Source: Cupriavidus sp. D39 (GTDB lineage Bacteria > Pseudomonadota > Gammaproteobacteria > Burkholderiales > Burkholderiaceae). From it: a stretch of DNA of 64,000 nucleotides. Below, one piece after another: positions 45,563 to 54,661 of the stretch (positions are counted from its first letter, which is position 1; each line of letters starts with the position of its first letter). The stretch spans positions 248,001-312,000 of the forward strand of contig NZ_JAPNLE010000007.1 of assembly GCF_026627925.1 (NCBI RefSeq), written 5' to 3'. The notes below the pieces were generated by a model. That model saw nothing but the letters and a program-made list of their open reading frames with translations, had not been told where the DNA came from and ran no database searches. Position numbers and translations under genes: made by a program.

Positions 45563-46985
45563 GGCCGATGTGACGCCTCCTGATTGCATAGTCGGTGCCC
45601 GACATGATGGCATTGTCCAACTGCTCGGCGTCCAGCCGCTCCACCTCCAGTCCATCGTGGTCCCGCGCCGCCTCGACGGCCCGCAACAACGATAGCGCCT
45701 GGATGGCATCGTCGACCGGCAACTCGGACAGGCGCAGCGCGCCCGTGCCACGCATGGAACCGAGCAGGTAATCCACGACATCGTGATGCGACAGGGAGAA
45801 GGCCCGCTCCTCCGCTTGCCGCACGAATTGACGCAAACGCTCTTCTCGCGTGATCTCCGGAACAATGCTCACGGCTTGCGCCCGGTTACGTTCGGCGGCC
45901 TTTCTCGGCTGTACCGCCGCAGGATCGTACAGCGCCACGCTTACCGGTGCGAGCGCCGCTCCCTGCCGCTCCAGCCACGCGCCCTGCTCCCGCTCCGGCA
46001 TTTCGCCCAGGCGGCGGATCAGGGTGGACAATGCCGCCCCGCTGCCCGATGCCCCCATGAACAGACTCTGCGACAACAAGACCACGTGGCGGCGGACATA
46101 GCTTTCCATGGCCCGGAACAATTCCGGCTGCTTCGTCCGGCAGGCCGCGGTCACCATCTCGTCGATCCGATCGAGCATCCATCTCAAGATAGCCCCGTCC
46201 GGCGCGGCCTGCACGGCCCATGCCGCGTGGTTGGCCAGGTCATTGTCAATGGCCTGTATCTCGGCCGCGCTCAACTCATTGAGACGTTCGATCAGCGCCC
46301 CGATGTCCAGCCGGTGGCGCTCGGCATTGTCATAGACTAGCCGGGGCGAGAACTCATCACGAAAACGTCGCTCTACGAACTCGATGAACCCATCCCAATT
46401 GCGCTGCACATGCGCATCGAGCAATATCTTGCGGGCCAGGTCGTAGAAGAGTTCGATGTCCTCGGAGAGGTCGGCAATGACCCGATCGGCATACTCGTAG
46501 GCGTCGAGCAGGTCCTCCACGTCGCGGCGCTCGATGAAGGCACCCAGAGCATTCTTGCAGGAACGCATATTGCGCTGGCGGGTCCGTTCGCGTGGGCGGT
46601 CGGCCAGCGTCAGCGCCTGAGCGAAGATCTTGCCGGCGCGGGTGAAGCGATAGGCGGTGACCAGTCGAACGCGATCCTCGGCGGTTTCGAGCCAGCCGTC
46701 CGCAACGAGGACGCGCACGATGGCGCTTGCCAGCTTCTGGTCGTCGGCAAGGTCACCGGCGGCGAATCCGTCTTCGCCATCTTCCCCGGCCGGGTCGGCC
46801 GGCAGCGTGGCGGACTGCATGGTCTGAACGAACAGGTCACGCAAGTCCTCGCGCCCGAGGATGGAACGGTAGTCGGCATGCGAGCCATAAAGCCGCGCAT
46901 AGAATGCGCGGATGCAGGCAGCGATCAGCCGGCGCCTCTTCAGCGTCAGCGGACGAAAGAACTGCGGGTAACCCGAATCCACCAT
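45555..46985 (-). CDS. jetA: Wadjet kleisin-like subunit JetA
   Basis: The 476-aa protein begins YPQFFRPLTLKRRRLIAACI with an N-terminal winged-helix part (RVLVADGWLETAEDRVRLVT), a helical middle (VEDLLDAYEYADRVIADLSE) and a C-terminal winged-helix part (FSLSHHDVVDYLLGSMRGTG), in line with MukF-like JetA. It recruits JetB and closes the SMC ring. ATG 46985 is inferred from the family start; AGGAG lies further upstream than usual. It is the first gene of the tightly overlapping jetABCD operon, and its promoter must lie in 46986-47193. Confidence 0.87.
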   Translation of the reverse strand: MVDSGYPQFFRPLTLKRRRLIAACIRAFYARLYGSHADYRSILGREDLRDLFVQTMQSATLPADPAGEDGEDGFAAGDLADDQKLASAIVRVLVADGWLETAEDRVRLVTAYRFTRAGKIFAQALTLADRPRERTRQRNMRSCKNALGAFIERRDVEDLLDAYEYADRVIADLSEDIELFYDLARKILLDAHVQRNWDGFIEFVERRFRDEFSPRLVYDNAERHRLDIGALIERLNELSAAEIQAIDNDLANHAAWAVQAAPDGAILRWMLDRIDEMVTAACRTKQPELFRAMESYVRRHVVLLSQSLFMGASGSGAALSTLIRRLGEMPEREQGAWLERQGAALAPVSVALYDPAAVQPRKAAERNRAQAVSIVPEITREERLRQFVRQAEERAFSLSHHDVVDYLLGSMRGTGALRLSELPVDDAIQALSLLRAVEAARDHDGLEVERLDAEQLDNAIMSGTDYAIRRRHIGHG

Positions 46986-47193
46986 GGCGGCTGATGTCCC
47001 ATCTCCTTGATACTCTGGCGTTGCACCTGCGTATCATCGACGCAGCGACCAAAAAGCGTACGATACCACCCCTGGCCGCACTGCCCGGGAGCGTTCGCGC
47101 CAGCTTATTCTTACGGAAGAGCGGAGATTGTGACAGAAACCCGCGCCATAACTCCAGCTTCTGCTCGAAACTCCAGGGTAGCTTTGATTTTGG

Positions 47194-47959
47194 GGCTCTG
47201 TCGCGACAAGGGTGTGGAGACGAGCGAAGTGGGCGAGTCGAAAGCCGCTCAGGCGGCCAAGGAATAGAATTGCTCTGCAGCGGACGGATTGCCCCTGTCG
47301 GGGGTACTTCATCTGGCCCTTGGCAATCATGTGCATGAGTTCAATGCCGCCCAAAAGGATGCGCGCGCAGCGAAAGGCTTTGAAGCTAAGCATCGGTCGG
47401 ACGACGCGCTTGATCGCCCGATGGGCCTGCTCGACGATGTTGTTCAGGGTTTTGGCCTGGCGGATGACGATGGGTATCTCACGGTCGGCGTTGAGGTCGT
47501 GCAGCGCTGCCAGGTTGGCCGCGCTGCCGTCGATGGCCACCGAATTGGGCTCGCCGTTATGGTCGACGGCGTTCTCGAAAAAGCGCCGTGCCACCGCCTG
47601 TCTCGCTGGGCGCGCAGCAGAAAGTCGATGGTATTGCCCGCCTTATCGACCGCCCGGTACAGGTACTTCCACTAACCGCGCACCAGTATGTAGGTCTCGT
47701 CCATGCGCCAGCTTGTGCCCACCGGGCGCTTGCGACGACGAAACACCTTGTGCAGCGCTGGCAGCAACTGAGCGCCCAGCGGTGCACAGTCGAGTGATCG
47801 ACTGAGGTGCCGCGCTCGGCCATCATTTCTTCGAGATGGCGCGTCCAGTGGCTAGTGCAGACGCTTCAACACTTTTGCAACTTCCGGATTCATGACCGCT
47901 GCCCACACATGCTGAATTCGACACCGGCCCATTCTACCGGGGCTTACTGCGACACAGCC
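47194..47959 (-). mobile_element. IS6-family element, degenerate copy
   Basis: The ends are GGCTCTGTCGCGACAAG (47194) and, reversed, GGCTGTGTCGCAGTAAG (47959). The transposase on the minus strand runs from about 47893 and is broken by several frame changes, though NLAALHDLNADREIPIV and RPMLSFKAFRCARILLGGIE are still readable. It is a relative of the copy at 53.1 kb. Just outside its left end the 13 bp GTAGCTTTGATTT equal the tip of the Tn3-family repeat at 20370. Confidence 0.75.
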
Positions 47960-47978
47960 ACGCGGCGCTCTCACATCC

Positions 47979-48416
47979 TCACGCGGGAACCGGTGCATCG
48001 GTCGGAAAGAAGACAGATGTAGCGACATCAAAGCGGGCGGCGAGGGCCCGAATTTGGCGGACGTTGAGTTCGCGGCGCCCTTTCAGGATTTCCGAAACCA
48101 CGCCCTGGCTACCGATTTCAGGGACTTGTGCTTGCGTAAGGTGGTGCTGCTCCATCAGGAATCGCAGGGCATCCACGCCGGTGACATCGGGGAAAGCGTA
48201 GTGTGCCTGGTCATAGTCTGCAATCAACTCACCGAGCGTAGCCACCAGATCCGCAAGAGGATGCGTTTCGTCCGCCGCGCCCGCATCGAGCAGAGCGTTC
48301 ATAGCGTTGACGGCCTCATCGTAATCGTGTTCGGTCCGGATGGGGTGCAGAGGTACGACTTCGGACAAAGCGCGGAAGTGATCGATCAGCTCAGCCACGT
48401 TCAAGAGGGCTTCCAT
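47979..48416 (-). CDS. higA: HigA-type antitoxin
   Basis: The 145-aa protein has a C-terminal Xre-type HTH (MEQHHLTQAQVPEIGSQGVV, SEILKGRRELNVRQIRALAA) that follows an N-terminal helical part with HPIRTEHDYDEAVNAMNALL, the pattern of long HigA antitoxins. AAGGAG precedes ATG 48416. The start overlaps the end of higB by 16 bp, the usual toxin-first order of hig operons. It should bind HigB and repress the promoter through the palindrome upstream of higB. Confidence 0.88.
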   Translation of the reverse strand: MEALLNVAELIDHFRALSEVVPLHPIRTEHDYDEAVNAMNALLDAGAADETHPLADLVATLGELIADYDQAHYAFPDVTGVDALRFLMEQHHLTQAQVPEIGSQGVVSEILKGRRELNVRQIRALAARFDVATSVFFPTDAPVPA

Positions 48417-48685
48417 TTGTCGTACTCCTTGTGAGTTAAGACTTCGCGCACGTAGAGCATCTGGCGATCGAAGTGAATCGCGGTGATGAGGCGGTATTTG
48501 TTGCCACCGATGTCGAAGACATAAAAATTTCCCACACGATCCGTCGCATTGAAGGTCGCCTTCAAGTGGGCATAGCTGCCAAAGCTGGTAGCCTCGACCA
48601 ATTTGCGCCAAGCCTGTAAGGGGACGTTGGCATCCGGATATCGGGTCGCAAAATCCACCAGGGTCTTGTTAGAAATCACGCGCAT
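48401..48685 (-). CDS. higB: HigB-type mRNA interferase toxin
   Basis: The 94-aa protein reads MRVISNKTLVDFATRYPDAN and ends MLYVREVLTHKEYDKWKPS. The core NATDRVGNFYVFDIGGNKYR and LITAIHFDRQ matches the RelE-like fold of HigB toxins that cut mRNA on the ribosome; conserved basic residues (Arg, Lys) and the C-terminal HKEYDKW are present. ATG 48685 is right downstream of the operator. The frame is intact, as is the antitoxin, so the system is probably functional and may stabilise this defence region. Confidence 0.9.
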   Translation of the reverse strand: MRVISNKTLVDFATRYPDANVPLQAWRKLVEATSFGSYAHLKATFNATDRVGNFYVFDIGGNKYRLITAIHFDRQMLYVREVLTHKEYDKWKPS

Positions 48686-48696
48686 GGCGCCAGTAT

Positions 48697-48711
48697 ATCT
48701 CAAATTGAGAT
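48697..48711. promoter_or_regulatory. hig operator palindrome
   Basis: ATCTCAA and TTGAGAT are perfect arms separated by one base, 11 bp upstream of the higB start. Position and symmetry suit autoregulation by HigA or the HigBA complex. Confidence 0.6.
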
Positions 48712-48999
48712 TTGAGGTGCATCGCAGGCTAGCGTCGTCAGCAGGAAGGCTGTGGCTGGCTGAGCCGCGCATTCTGGTCCCAGACAGCGCGGCCGTCGCA
48801 CTCCGCCCGGCATTAACCCATCCGCCGCAGCCAATTCTGCAACATGCCCTACTCGTCACAGGTTTGTCCGCCCCGCGGCGGTTACGAATCGTCACCTATC
48901 CCTACTCCCTTCGGTGGCGCAAAAGAGCCGCCGCCCCTCCCATTCGCACAGTTCGTTGGACTTTAATTTGTCCAGCAGCAGCGTGCAAAGGTGGAACCA

Positions 49000-49034
49000 G
49001 CGCAATTGTGCAGCAGTCTGCTGCACAATTGCGC
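49000..49034. repeat. Perfect 35-bp palindrome
   Basis: GCGCAATTGTGCAGCAG (49000-49016) and its exact reverse complement CTGCTGCACAATTGCGC (49018-49034) flank a single T. There is no T-tract, so a terminator is unlikely. Long perfect operators are known for plasmid regulators such as KfrA, and a KfrA-like gene lies 0.9 kb away. Confidence 0.7.
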
Positions 49035-49100
49035 CGCTAAGCCAAGCCTCGGCCAGCGTGTGCATGTATGTATTTGAGGGCGCGCGGCGAGTATCCCTTC

Positions 49101-49427
49101 ATGTCCGAAAACGTCGCCTGCAAATCACGTGCGAGCCAGGACATCTTCTGGCCCCCATCCCTGCTGCCGCTCAAGGATGGCATATCCGATCTGCCAAAAG
49201 AGCGTTACCAAGTCACGGTTGACCGAGAGAACTGCACGCTGGCGTGCCTACTCGACCCGAGTAATCAAATCATCGAGCCAAGCGGTGTAACTTGGGAAGG
49301 GAGCGTTGCGTCCGGCATTCGGTTTCATATCGGGATTGCGGGCCGGCGGCGCCAGTCCCCCTCATTATCCGGGTCGGTCAGCAATGCAAGGTCCAGGCCA
49401 GTTTCATGGGACGGCGTCGCCGCATGA
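49101..49427 (+). CDS. Hypothetical protein, 108 aa, low confidence
   Basis: It reads MSENVACKSRASQDIFWPPS then LLPLKDGISDLPKERYQVTV and TLACLLDPSNQIIEPSGVTW; the last 25 residues are Ser/Arg-rich. The first 80 residues look like a folded mixed domain. No clear ribosome-binding site is present and the family is unknown. It begins 67 bp after the large palindrome, which could be its operator. Confidence 0.4.
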   Translation: MSENVACKSRASQDIFWPPSLLPLKDGISDLPKERYQVTVDRENCTLACLLDPSNQIIEPSGVTWEGSVASGIRFHIGIAGRRRQSPSLSGSVSNARSRPVSWDGVAA

Positions 49428-49430
49428 GTG

Positions 49431-49679
49431 CTACCCGATGCGGAAATGTTCCACGGTCTGCCCGGCATTGACCGCTCGCTGCAGCCAGTCCGGCATGGCC
49501 CCACGGCCGTCCCAGCCCTGCCCGTGCGCGTTGCGATAGCGCACCGCCCCGGGCAATGGCGCCGGCGCCGGCTCGGTAAAGCAGCCGGCGGCCTGCAGGC
49601 GGGCCAGGGTCAGGCCGTGCTGGGCCATCTGGATGCGGATCCAGGTGATTGCTTCCGCGCGTTCGATCTCTATCGACAT
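49431..49679 (-). CDS. Short H-NS-type nucleoid-associated protein
   Basis: The 82-aa protein ends RYRNAHGQGWDGRGAMPDWL followed by QRAVNAGQTVEHFRIG. The pattern YRN...W.GRG..P.WL is the C-terminal DNA-binding motif of H-NS proteins. Instead of the usual long coiled-coil oligomerisation domain it has only a short N-terminal segment (AITWIRIQMAQHGLTLARLQ), so it may bind DNA without forming filaments or act with a partner. The Shine-Dalgarno is weak. H-NS-like proteins are common on plasmids and islands. Confidence 0.6.
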   Translation of the reverse strand: MSIEIERAEAITWIRIQMAQHGLTLARLQAAGCFTEPAPAPLPGAVRYRNAHGQGWDGRGAMPDWLQRAVNAGQTVEHFRIG

Positions 49680-49911
49680 GGGTTAGGTGAACAAGTTTGG
49701 GGGGCGGACGTCCCGCGTGATTGTGCTCCGCCCTAGTGACGCCAGGCAGCCGGCGGTTGCCAGCGCTACCCGCCGGTAACCCACCTCCCACTCAAACAGG
49801 AATCGAGGCGGGCAAGACTGGAGGCGCGGTCAATGCCGCGGCGCGTGGCCACCGGCTGATCCCGCCCCAGTGTGAACGACGTCCTCCCTGCCTCACTGGT
49901 GGACACCGCCC

Positions 49912-50457
49912 TTACGGTGCTCCGGGCTTAAACTTGGTTTTCGTCGCCGGCGTCCGCTGCCTAGGCGATACCAGGCGGGGCGCCGCGGTGGCCTCGGCTT
50001 GCGCGCGCCGCAGCGCGGCCTCCAGGTCGGCCCGCAGGCTGCCCTGCACCGCCTGACCATCCGCCAGGTCCTGCTGCGCCTCCGCCCATTGCCGGCTGAG
50101 CGTGTCGCGCTCGGCCTGCAGCCGCGCCCGTTCCTCGGCGCTGGCCACGGCGGCTTCCTGCGCGCGCGTCTGCGCCACCGGCAGTTCGGTGCGCAGGTCC
50201 GCCACCGCCTGCTCGCCCTTCTGGCGCAGCGTGCGCTCCTGGTCGATCTCGCGCAGCGCGCAGCGCTCGGTGGCCTTCGCGAGTTCCTGCGACACCGCTA
50301 CCTGCTCGCGGGTCTGCTCCAGGTCCGTCGAGAATTGGGTACGCAACTCCTGCAACCGCCGCTCGTGCGCCCCGACCTGGCGTGTGCCCTCCTCGTGACG
50401 CGCCTGCGCGGCCGCATGGGCCTGGCGCTTGGCCTCCGGTTCCCACTGGTATTAGTT
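49912..50457 (-). pseudogene. KfrA-like coiled-coil protein, 5' end removed by the IS110 element
   Basis: The frame is open from a stop generated at the IS110 boundary (about 50457) and reads HAAAQARHEEGTRQVGAHER, ERARLQAERDTLSRQWAEAQ, with a basic end TPATKTKFKPGAP. It is an almost continuous Ala/Gln/Glu/Arg coiled coil, like KfrA, which regulates and organises plasmid DNA. The N-terminal HTH domain is missing. ATG 50355 could yield a coiled-coil-only protein, but no ribosome-binding site supports that. Confidence 0.65.
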
Positions 50458-50737
50458 TCATGGGTTCTGATAATCATATAGCCGGCCTCCCCTCCGTTCG
50501 GGTCGAACGGCTGGCGTAGAGTCGAGGTGCGAACACCGACGTGACGCACAGGAGGCCCGGCATGAACAAGTTTAGTGGAATCGACCTGCACTCGAACAAC
50601 AGTGTGGTTGTGGTCAGCGATGAAGCTGACCGGGTTATTTACCAACGGCGGTTACCAAACGATCCGGTCCAGATCCGGGCGGCCCTGGCGCCACATCGTG
50701 ACGAGCTGGTGGGGGTGGTAATCGAAGCCACGTTTAA

Positions 50738-51932
50738 GGCTACGCTGAACAAGCTGGGCAAATTGAGTTACGCAGGTTGATCAGGAGCCCGTTCGGCCGG
50801 AAAAATATCTGTGGCGACGAGAATTTGCCCTCGCGCGCCCCAATTGGGGTGTGTTGGCGGGGCGCCCGCCCCGCATTCGCCCTTTACGGGCGGACTGCTC
50901 CCATCAGATGCCCTCGACTCAAATAGAGATTGGCCAGCGCCAGCGCCGTGAAGGCTCGGCCGGCATTCTTCTTCAGGCCGCGGTAGCGGACTTTCGTGAA
51001 GCCCCACAGGCGCTTAACCACGGCGAAGACATGCTCAACCCGGGCCCGGATCTTCGATTTGTTACGGTTCTTCCCGCGTTGCACTTCGTCAATCTCCCCG
51101 TTTCTGCGGGTCCGCTGATTGGTGAAGTCCTTGGCGTGCGGCGCCTTCGATGCGATCAGCTCCTGCTGACTGGCGTATGCGCTGTCACCGTACACACGCC
51201 GCTCCTCCCCATGCAGAAGCTGGGGCAGCGCATGCTTGTCGTGAACGTTGGCCGGCGTCACCACCGCGGAATGGGCCAACCCGCTCTGACTATCCACGCC
51301 AATGTGCAACTTCATGCCAAAGTACCACTGCTGGCCTTTGCGGGTCTGATGCATCTCGGGGTCGCGCGACTTCTCTTCATTTTTCGTCGAGCTGGGCGCA
51401 CCAATAATTGTGGCATCGACAATTGTGCCGGTCTTCAGCTTCACGCCATTGGCTTGCAGGAGTCGGCCAACCTCCGCGAACAGCCGTTCGGCAAGCTGAT
51501 GTTTCTCCAGCAGCCGCCGAAACTTCAATACCGTGGTGGCGTCCGGCACCGGCTCACGACCCAGGTCAATTCCTACGAAGCGGCGCAGGCTGGCGCTGTC
51601 ATATAGCGCTTCCTCGCAAGCCAGATCTGCCAGGTTGAACCAGTGCTGCAGAAAGTGGATGCGCAGCATCCGCTCCAGACCAATGGGCCGCCGGCCATTG
51701 CCTGCCTTCGGATAGTAGGGCTCAATCACGGCGCACAATGCCGCCCACGGCACGATCTGATCCATCGTCGCCAGAAACTCTTCACGTCGCGTTGGCTTGC
51801 GGTGTTGCTCGAAACCTGCACATTGATCTGCACCCGCTGCCAACGTCATCTGCTTCATGTTCATCTCTTTGCGCTCGTGATTCTTCAAATAACGCGCCTT
51901 CTCACGAATCGGAGGACTTGATCAGCATTGCC
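50738..51932 (-). mobile_element. IS5-family insertion sequence
   Basis: The 1195-bp unit has ends GGCTACGCTGAACAAG and, reversed, GGCAATGCTGATCAAG, and a TTAA target duplication (50734-50737 and 51933-51936). The uninterrupted target is preserved in IS110 copy 2 (59.4 kb), which proves the insertion. Confidence 0.9.
50884..51864 (-). CDS. IS5-family transposase
   Basis: About 326 aa with the DDE_Tnp_1 core: Asp in TGTIVDATIIGAPSS, Asp in RRVYGDSAYASQQEL and Glu in IRARVEHVFAVVKRLWGFTK. The N-terminal DUF772-like region (PRPIGLERMLRIHFLQHWFN-type: RRPIGLERMLRIHFLQHWFN) is complete. ATG 51864 follows GCAAAGAG; a TTG eight codons upstream is also possible. The frame is intact and the target duplication is perfect, so the insertion looks recent. 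Confidence 0.9.
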   Translation of the reverse strand: MNMKQMTLAAGADQCAGFEQHRKPTRREEFLATMDQIVPWAALCAVIEPYYPKAGNGRRPIGLERMLRIHFLQHWFNLADLACEEALYDSASLRRFVGIDLGREPVPDATTVLKFRRLLEKHQLAERLFAEVGRLLQANGVKLKTGTIVDATIIGAPSSTKNEEKSRDPEMHQTRKGQQWYFGMKLHIGVDSQSGLAHSAVVTPANVHDKHALPQLLHGEERRVYGDSAYASQQELIASKAPHAKDFTNQRTRRNGEIDEVQRGKNRNKSKIRARVEHVFAVVKRLWGFTKVRYRGLKKNAGRAFTALALANLYLSRGHLMGAVRP

Positions 51933-52684
51933 TTAATTGGTACTGGCTGGTTGATGGCCTGATGAAAGATGGCTACCAAGTGCATCTGGCGAACCCCGCA
52001 GCGATCAAGCAGTACGAGGGGCTGAAATACAGTGGGGACTTCGCGGATGCAGCCCATCTCGCACAACTGCTGCGTCTGGGGCTATTGCCAGAAGGCTATA
52101 TTTATCCAGCAGAAGAACGTCCGGTGCGCGATCTCGCGCAAGCGCATGCAACTGGTGCAGTGTCGAACGGCCCAGATCCTCGCGATCGAGAACCTGTTCT
52201 CACGCCACACTGGTGGGCAAATGCGAGGTGAACGGGTCAAGCGTCTGGATCAGACACAGGTCAGCGAATTCGGCTTTGCACCGGATGTAGCGCTCGCGAT
52301 GCAGGCCAATCTGGCGGTGATTCAAACCTTGCAGGAGCAGATCGGAATCCTCGAGAAGCGACTCATGGATCGGGTGAAACTGCAACCCGACTACGTGTTG
52401 CTAAACTCGGTGCCCGGCATTGGTCCGGTTCTCGCAACCACGATCATGCTGGAAACCGGAACCATCTCGCGTTTCACCGAGGTTGGTGATTTCAGTTCGT
52501 ACTGCCGCTGTGTGGACAGCCGGCGCGAAAGCAACAGCAGGAAGAAAGGCGAAGGCAACACAAAGAACGGCAACAAGTATCTGGCGTGGGCATTTGTCGA
52601 GGCGGCCAACTTCGCCATGCGCTCGTGCCCGGAAGCCAGGCGCTTTTACGAGCGCAAGAAACGCGCCGACTGGTGAAACGCCAT

Positions 52685-53074
52685 GGTTCTGATTGGGTCT
52701 TCCCTTTGCCCCGCCTCCTGTTTGCAGATAACCGGGTCGCCTAGACAATGAGCCACGCTCGACTGGCGTTGCGCAGGCAACAGCCACGGTTCTGAAACCC
52801 ATTGGACCTTGTCTGGCACCAACGTTTCTCTGGGGCGGCACCGCCGCCAGGGCGATCGACAATTCATCGCCAATCGCTTGATCCCGATGGGTGTCTGGTG
52901 CGATCCGGTTCGCAACCAGCCGCGAGAAAACGGATGCGATACCGCTCCCTGCAGGCAGCAGCGACAGGATAATGGAAGGAATTTCGCCGGATTGCCATGA
53001 TGATGAAAATGACCATCGTCATGGCAATCCGGCGACGGGGAGGATTTGTACCTTGACTTTGGCCGACTAATGGG
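52685..53074. repeat. 390-bp repeat R, left copy
   Basis: This segment is the near-identical inverted copy of 58154-58543; both have exactly 390 bp. The outer edge is the IS110 junction at GGTTCTGAT; the inner edge is GACTAATGGG. It includes a hairpin with 21-nt arms starting CGCCGGATTGCCATGATGAT (52985-53005 with 53014-53034, one mismatch). An open frame of about 90 codons exists on the inverted strand but was not recognised. Confidence 0.8.
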
Positions 53075-53862
53075 TGTCGCGGTAAGCATCCGGTAGAATT
53101 TGGCGATATTGAATTCGGTGCAGTGATACGGGCATGAATCCGGAAGTCGCGAAGGTCTTGAAGCGCCTGCACTATCCGCTGGACGTGATGCTGACCTGCG
53201 TGCGCTGGTATGTGGCCTACCCGCTCAGCCTGCGTCACCTTGAGCAGATGATGGCCGAGCGCGGCATCGCAGTAGATCATTCAACCGTGCACCGCTGGGC
53301 GATCAAACTACTGCCGGCACTGCACAAGGTGTTCCGCCGACGAAAGCGGCCAGTGGGCAAGAGTTGGCGCATGGACGAGACCTATCTCAAGGTCCGAGGC
53401 GAGTGGAAATATCTCTATCGCGCGGTGGACAAGCGTGGCGATACCGTTGATTTTCTGACCACGCCGCCGCACGGCGCTTCTTCGACAAGGCGATTGACCA
53501 GAACGGCACCCCCGATACGGTGACCATCGATGGCAGCACCGCCAACCTGGCCGCGCTGCATGACATCAACCCCAAACGGGAGGCACCCATCGTCAATCGG
53601 CAGTTCAAATATCTGAACAACATCGTCGAGCAGGATCATCGGGCGATCAAGCGCGTCACTCGGCCGATGCTGGGATTCAAGGATTTCCGCTGCGCCAGCA
53701 TCCTTCTCGGCGGCATCGAACTGATGCACATGATCGCCAAGGGTCAGCTGCGGCGTTCCGAGAGGAGCAATGCGTCCGCCGCTCAGCAATTCTACGCGCT
53801 GGCCGCATAAGCAAAACCACTCCCGCCGAGTTCGGCCGCCTACGCACCCTTATCGCGACAAT
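53073..53862 (+). mobile_element. IS6-family element, damaged copy
   Basis: The ends are degenerate (GTGTCGCGGTAAGCATCCGG at the left; reversed ATTGTCGCGATAAGGGTGCG at the right). It starts exactly where repeat R ends, so it may have helped assemble the cassette. One transposase gene is present. Confidence 0.65.
53134..53810 (+). pseudogene. IS6-family transposase, frameshifted
   Basis: From ATG 53134 the protein reads MNPEVAKVLKRLHYPLDVML and SWRMDETYLKVRGEWKYLYR with the first catalytic Asp; the phase is lost near 53465. Downstream codons continue FFDKAIDQNGTPDTVTIDGS (second Asp) and LNNIVEQDHRAIKRVTRPML (Glu), ending FYALAA. The lesion seems to be a small deletion in the segment that follows TVDFL. 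Inactive as read. Confidence 0.8.
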
Positions 53863-54056
53863 TCCGCCCTTCGCCATGAGGGAGCGCGTTAGCTATACTC
53901 ACCTAAGGAACTTGCGGACGATGGAGATAGCAGCACCAAGTCCCCCTGTGGCGCCACTAAGGTGGCAATGGCATTCTCCAGTTCGAGAAAACAGGCGTCA
54001 CCGAACCCGCAGACCCAAAGATAGAGTGCTCATCCGCAACAGAGGCGAGCCTACCC

Positions 54057-54359
54057 ATGACTGCAAAAGAATCCTTTCAGTCCCTTCGGTCGCACATCCT
54101 GTCTCTTGAAGACGAATTCACTGAGTGCCGTATCGTTGCCGTAGCCATCGCCAACGAGAACAATTGCTTCGCTCTGCGTCGCGTTGTTCTTGACAAGCAT
54201 GGCACCATTTGGCTCGTCGGTTCGCCTACTTCGAGTAGTCACACCATCTCTGCTGCATGGAGTCATACCACCTACCAGTTTTGCGTCCAACCATCGACCG
54301 ATGAAGTCCAGAAGGTCCAGTTTCTTGATCAGTCGGGTGCTCTCAAAAGTATCCTATAA
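54057..54359 (+). CDS. Hypothetical protein, 100 aa
   Basis: It reads MTAKESFQSLRSHILSLEDE and AVAIANENNCFALRRVVLDK, ending LDQSGALKSIL. The composition is that of a soluble alpha/beta protein. GAGGCGAG lies about ten bases upstream. There are no motifs that I recognise. It lies between the IS6 copy and the heat-shock genes in the cassette flanked by repeat R. Confidence 0.5.
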   Translation: MTAKESFQSLRSHILSLEDEFTECRIVAVAIANENNCFALRRVVLDKHGTIWLVGSPTSSSHTISAAWSHTTYQFCVQPSTDEVQKVQFLDQSGALKSIL

Positions 54360-54661
54360 GCATAAGGATTCGCGGGTTGCGGTCTGGCCCCTGGCTGTAT
54401 GAGTGGTACCCGGTCCCGGAACGAGAAAGGCTGGGGAGCCGTGTCGAGCGGGATTTCCGTTAGCATCCCGACCACACGACGTGCCCAAGCAACGCCTCCT
54501 GGATGGCTCGTAGTGCCACTAGAATGTCTTTCCCGTCAAGGCTAACGTATGCAAAACGTCGAAGCGCTTCGCGGTATGGCGTATCAAACTTGTGGCTTGT
54601 CCGCCACTCACCAGCAGGATGCAAGCCGCCACGTCTGCGTTGGACGGACGAGGAGCCAACA

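Larger units (their letters stand above)
50562..52676 (+). pseudogene. IS110-family transposase, split by IS5 and truncated
   Basis: AGGAGG precedes ATG 50562 (MNKFSGIDLHSNNSVVVVSD: first DEDD Asp). The frame is cut after VVIEATF by the IS5 element and resumes NWYWLVDGLMKDGYQVHLAN at 51937. A one-base break at about 52132 follows (RDLA / SRKRMQLVQC), then the Transposase_20 domain with LLNSVPGIGPVLATTIMLET and the conserved Ser region, ending prematurely in RRFYERKKRADW. It is inactive. Confidence 0.8.
50472..52684 (+). mobile_element. IS110-family element, copy 1 (interrupted by IS5)
   Basis: The element lies between direct copies of GGTTCTGAT (50463-50471 and 52685-52693), as does the second copy at 58.5-59.7 kb. 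It contains an IS5-family insertion at 50738-51932, and the last ~140 bp of its transposase region are deleted near 52664 relative to copy 2. Confidence 0.78.

Noticed and set aside
49000..49034. The palindrome as a rho-independent terminator
   Set aside because: No T-tract follows either arm and there is no gene ending at a suitable distance.
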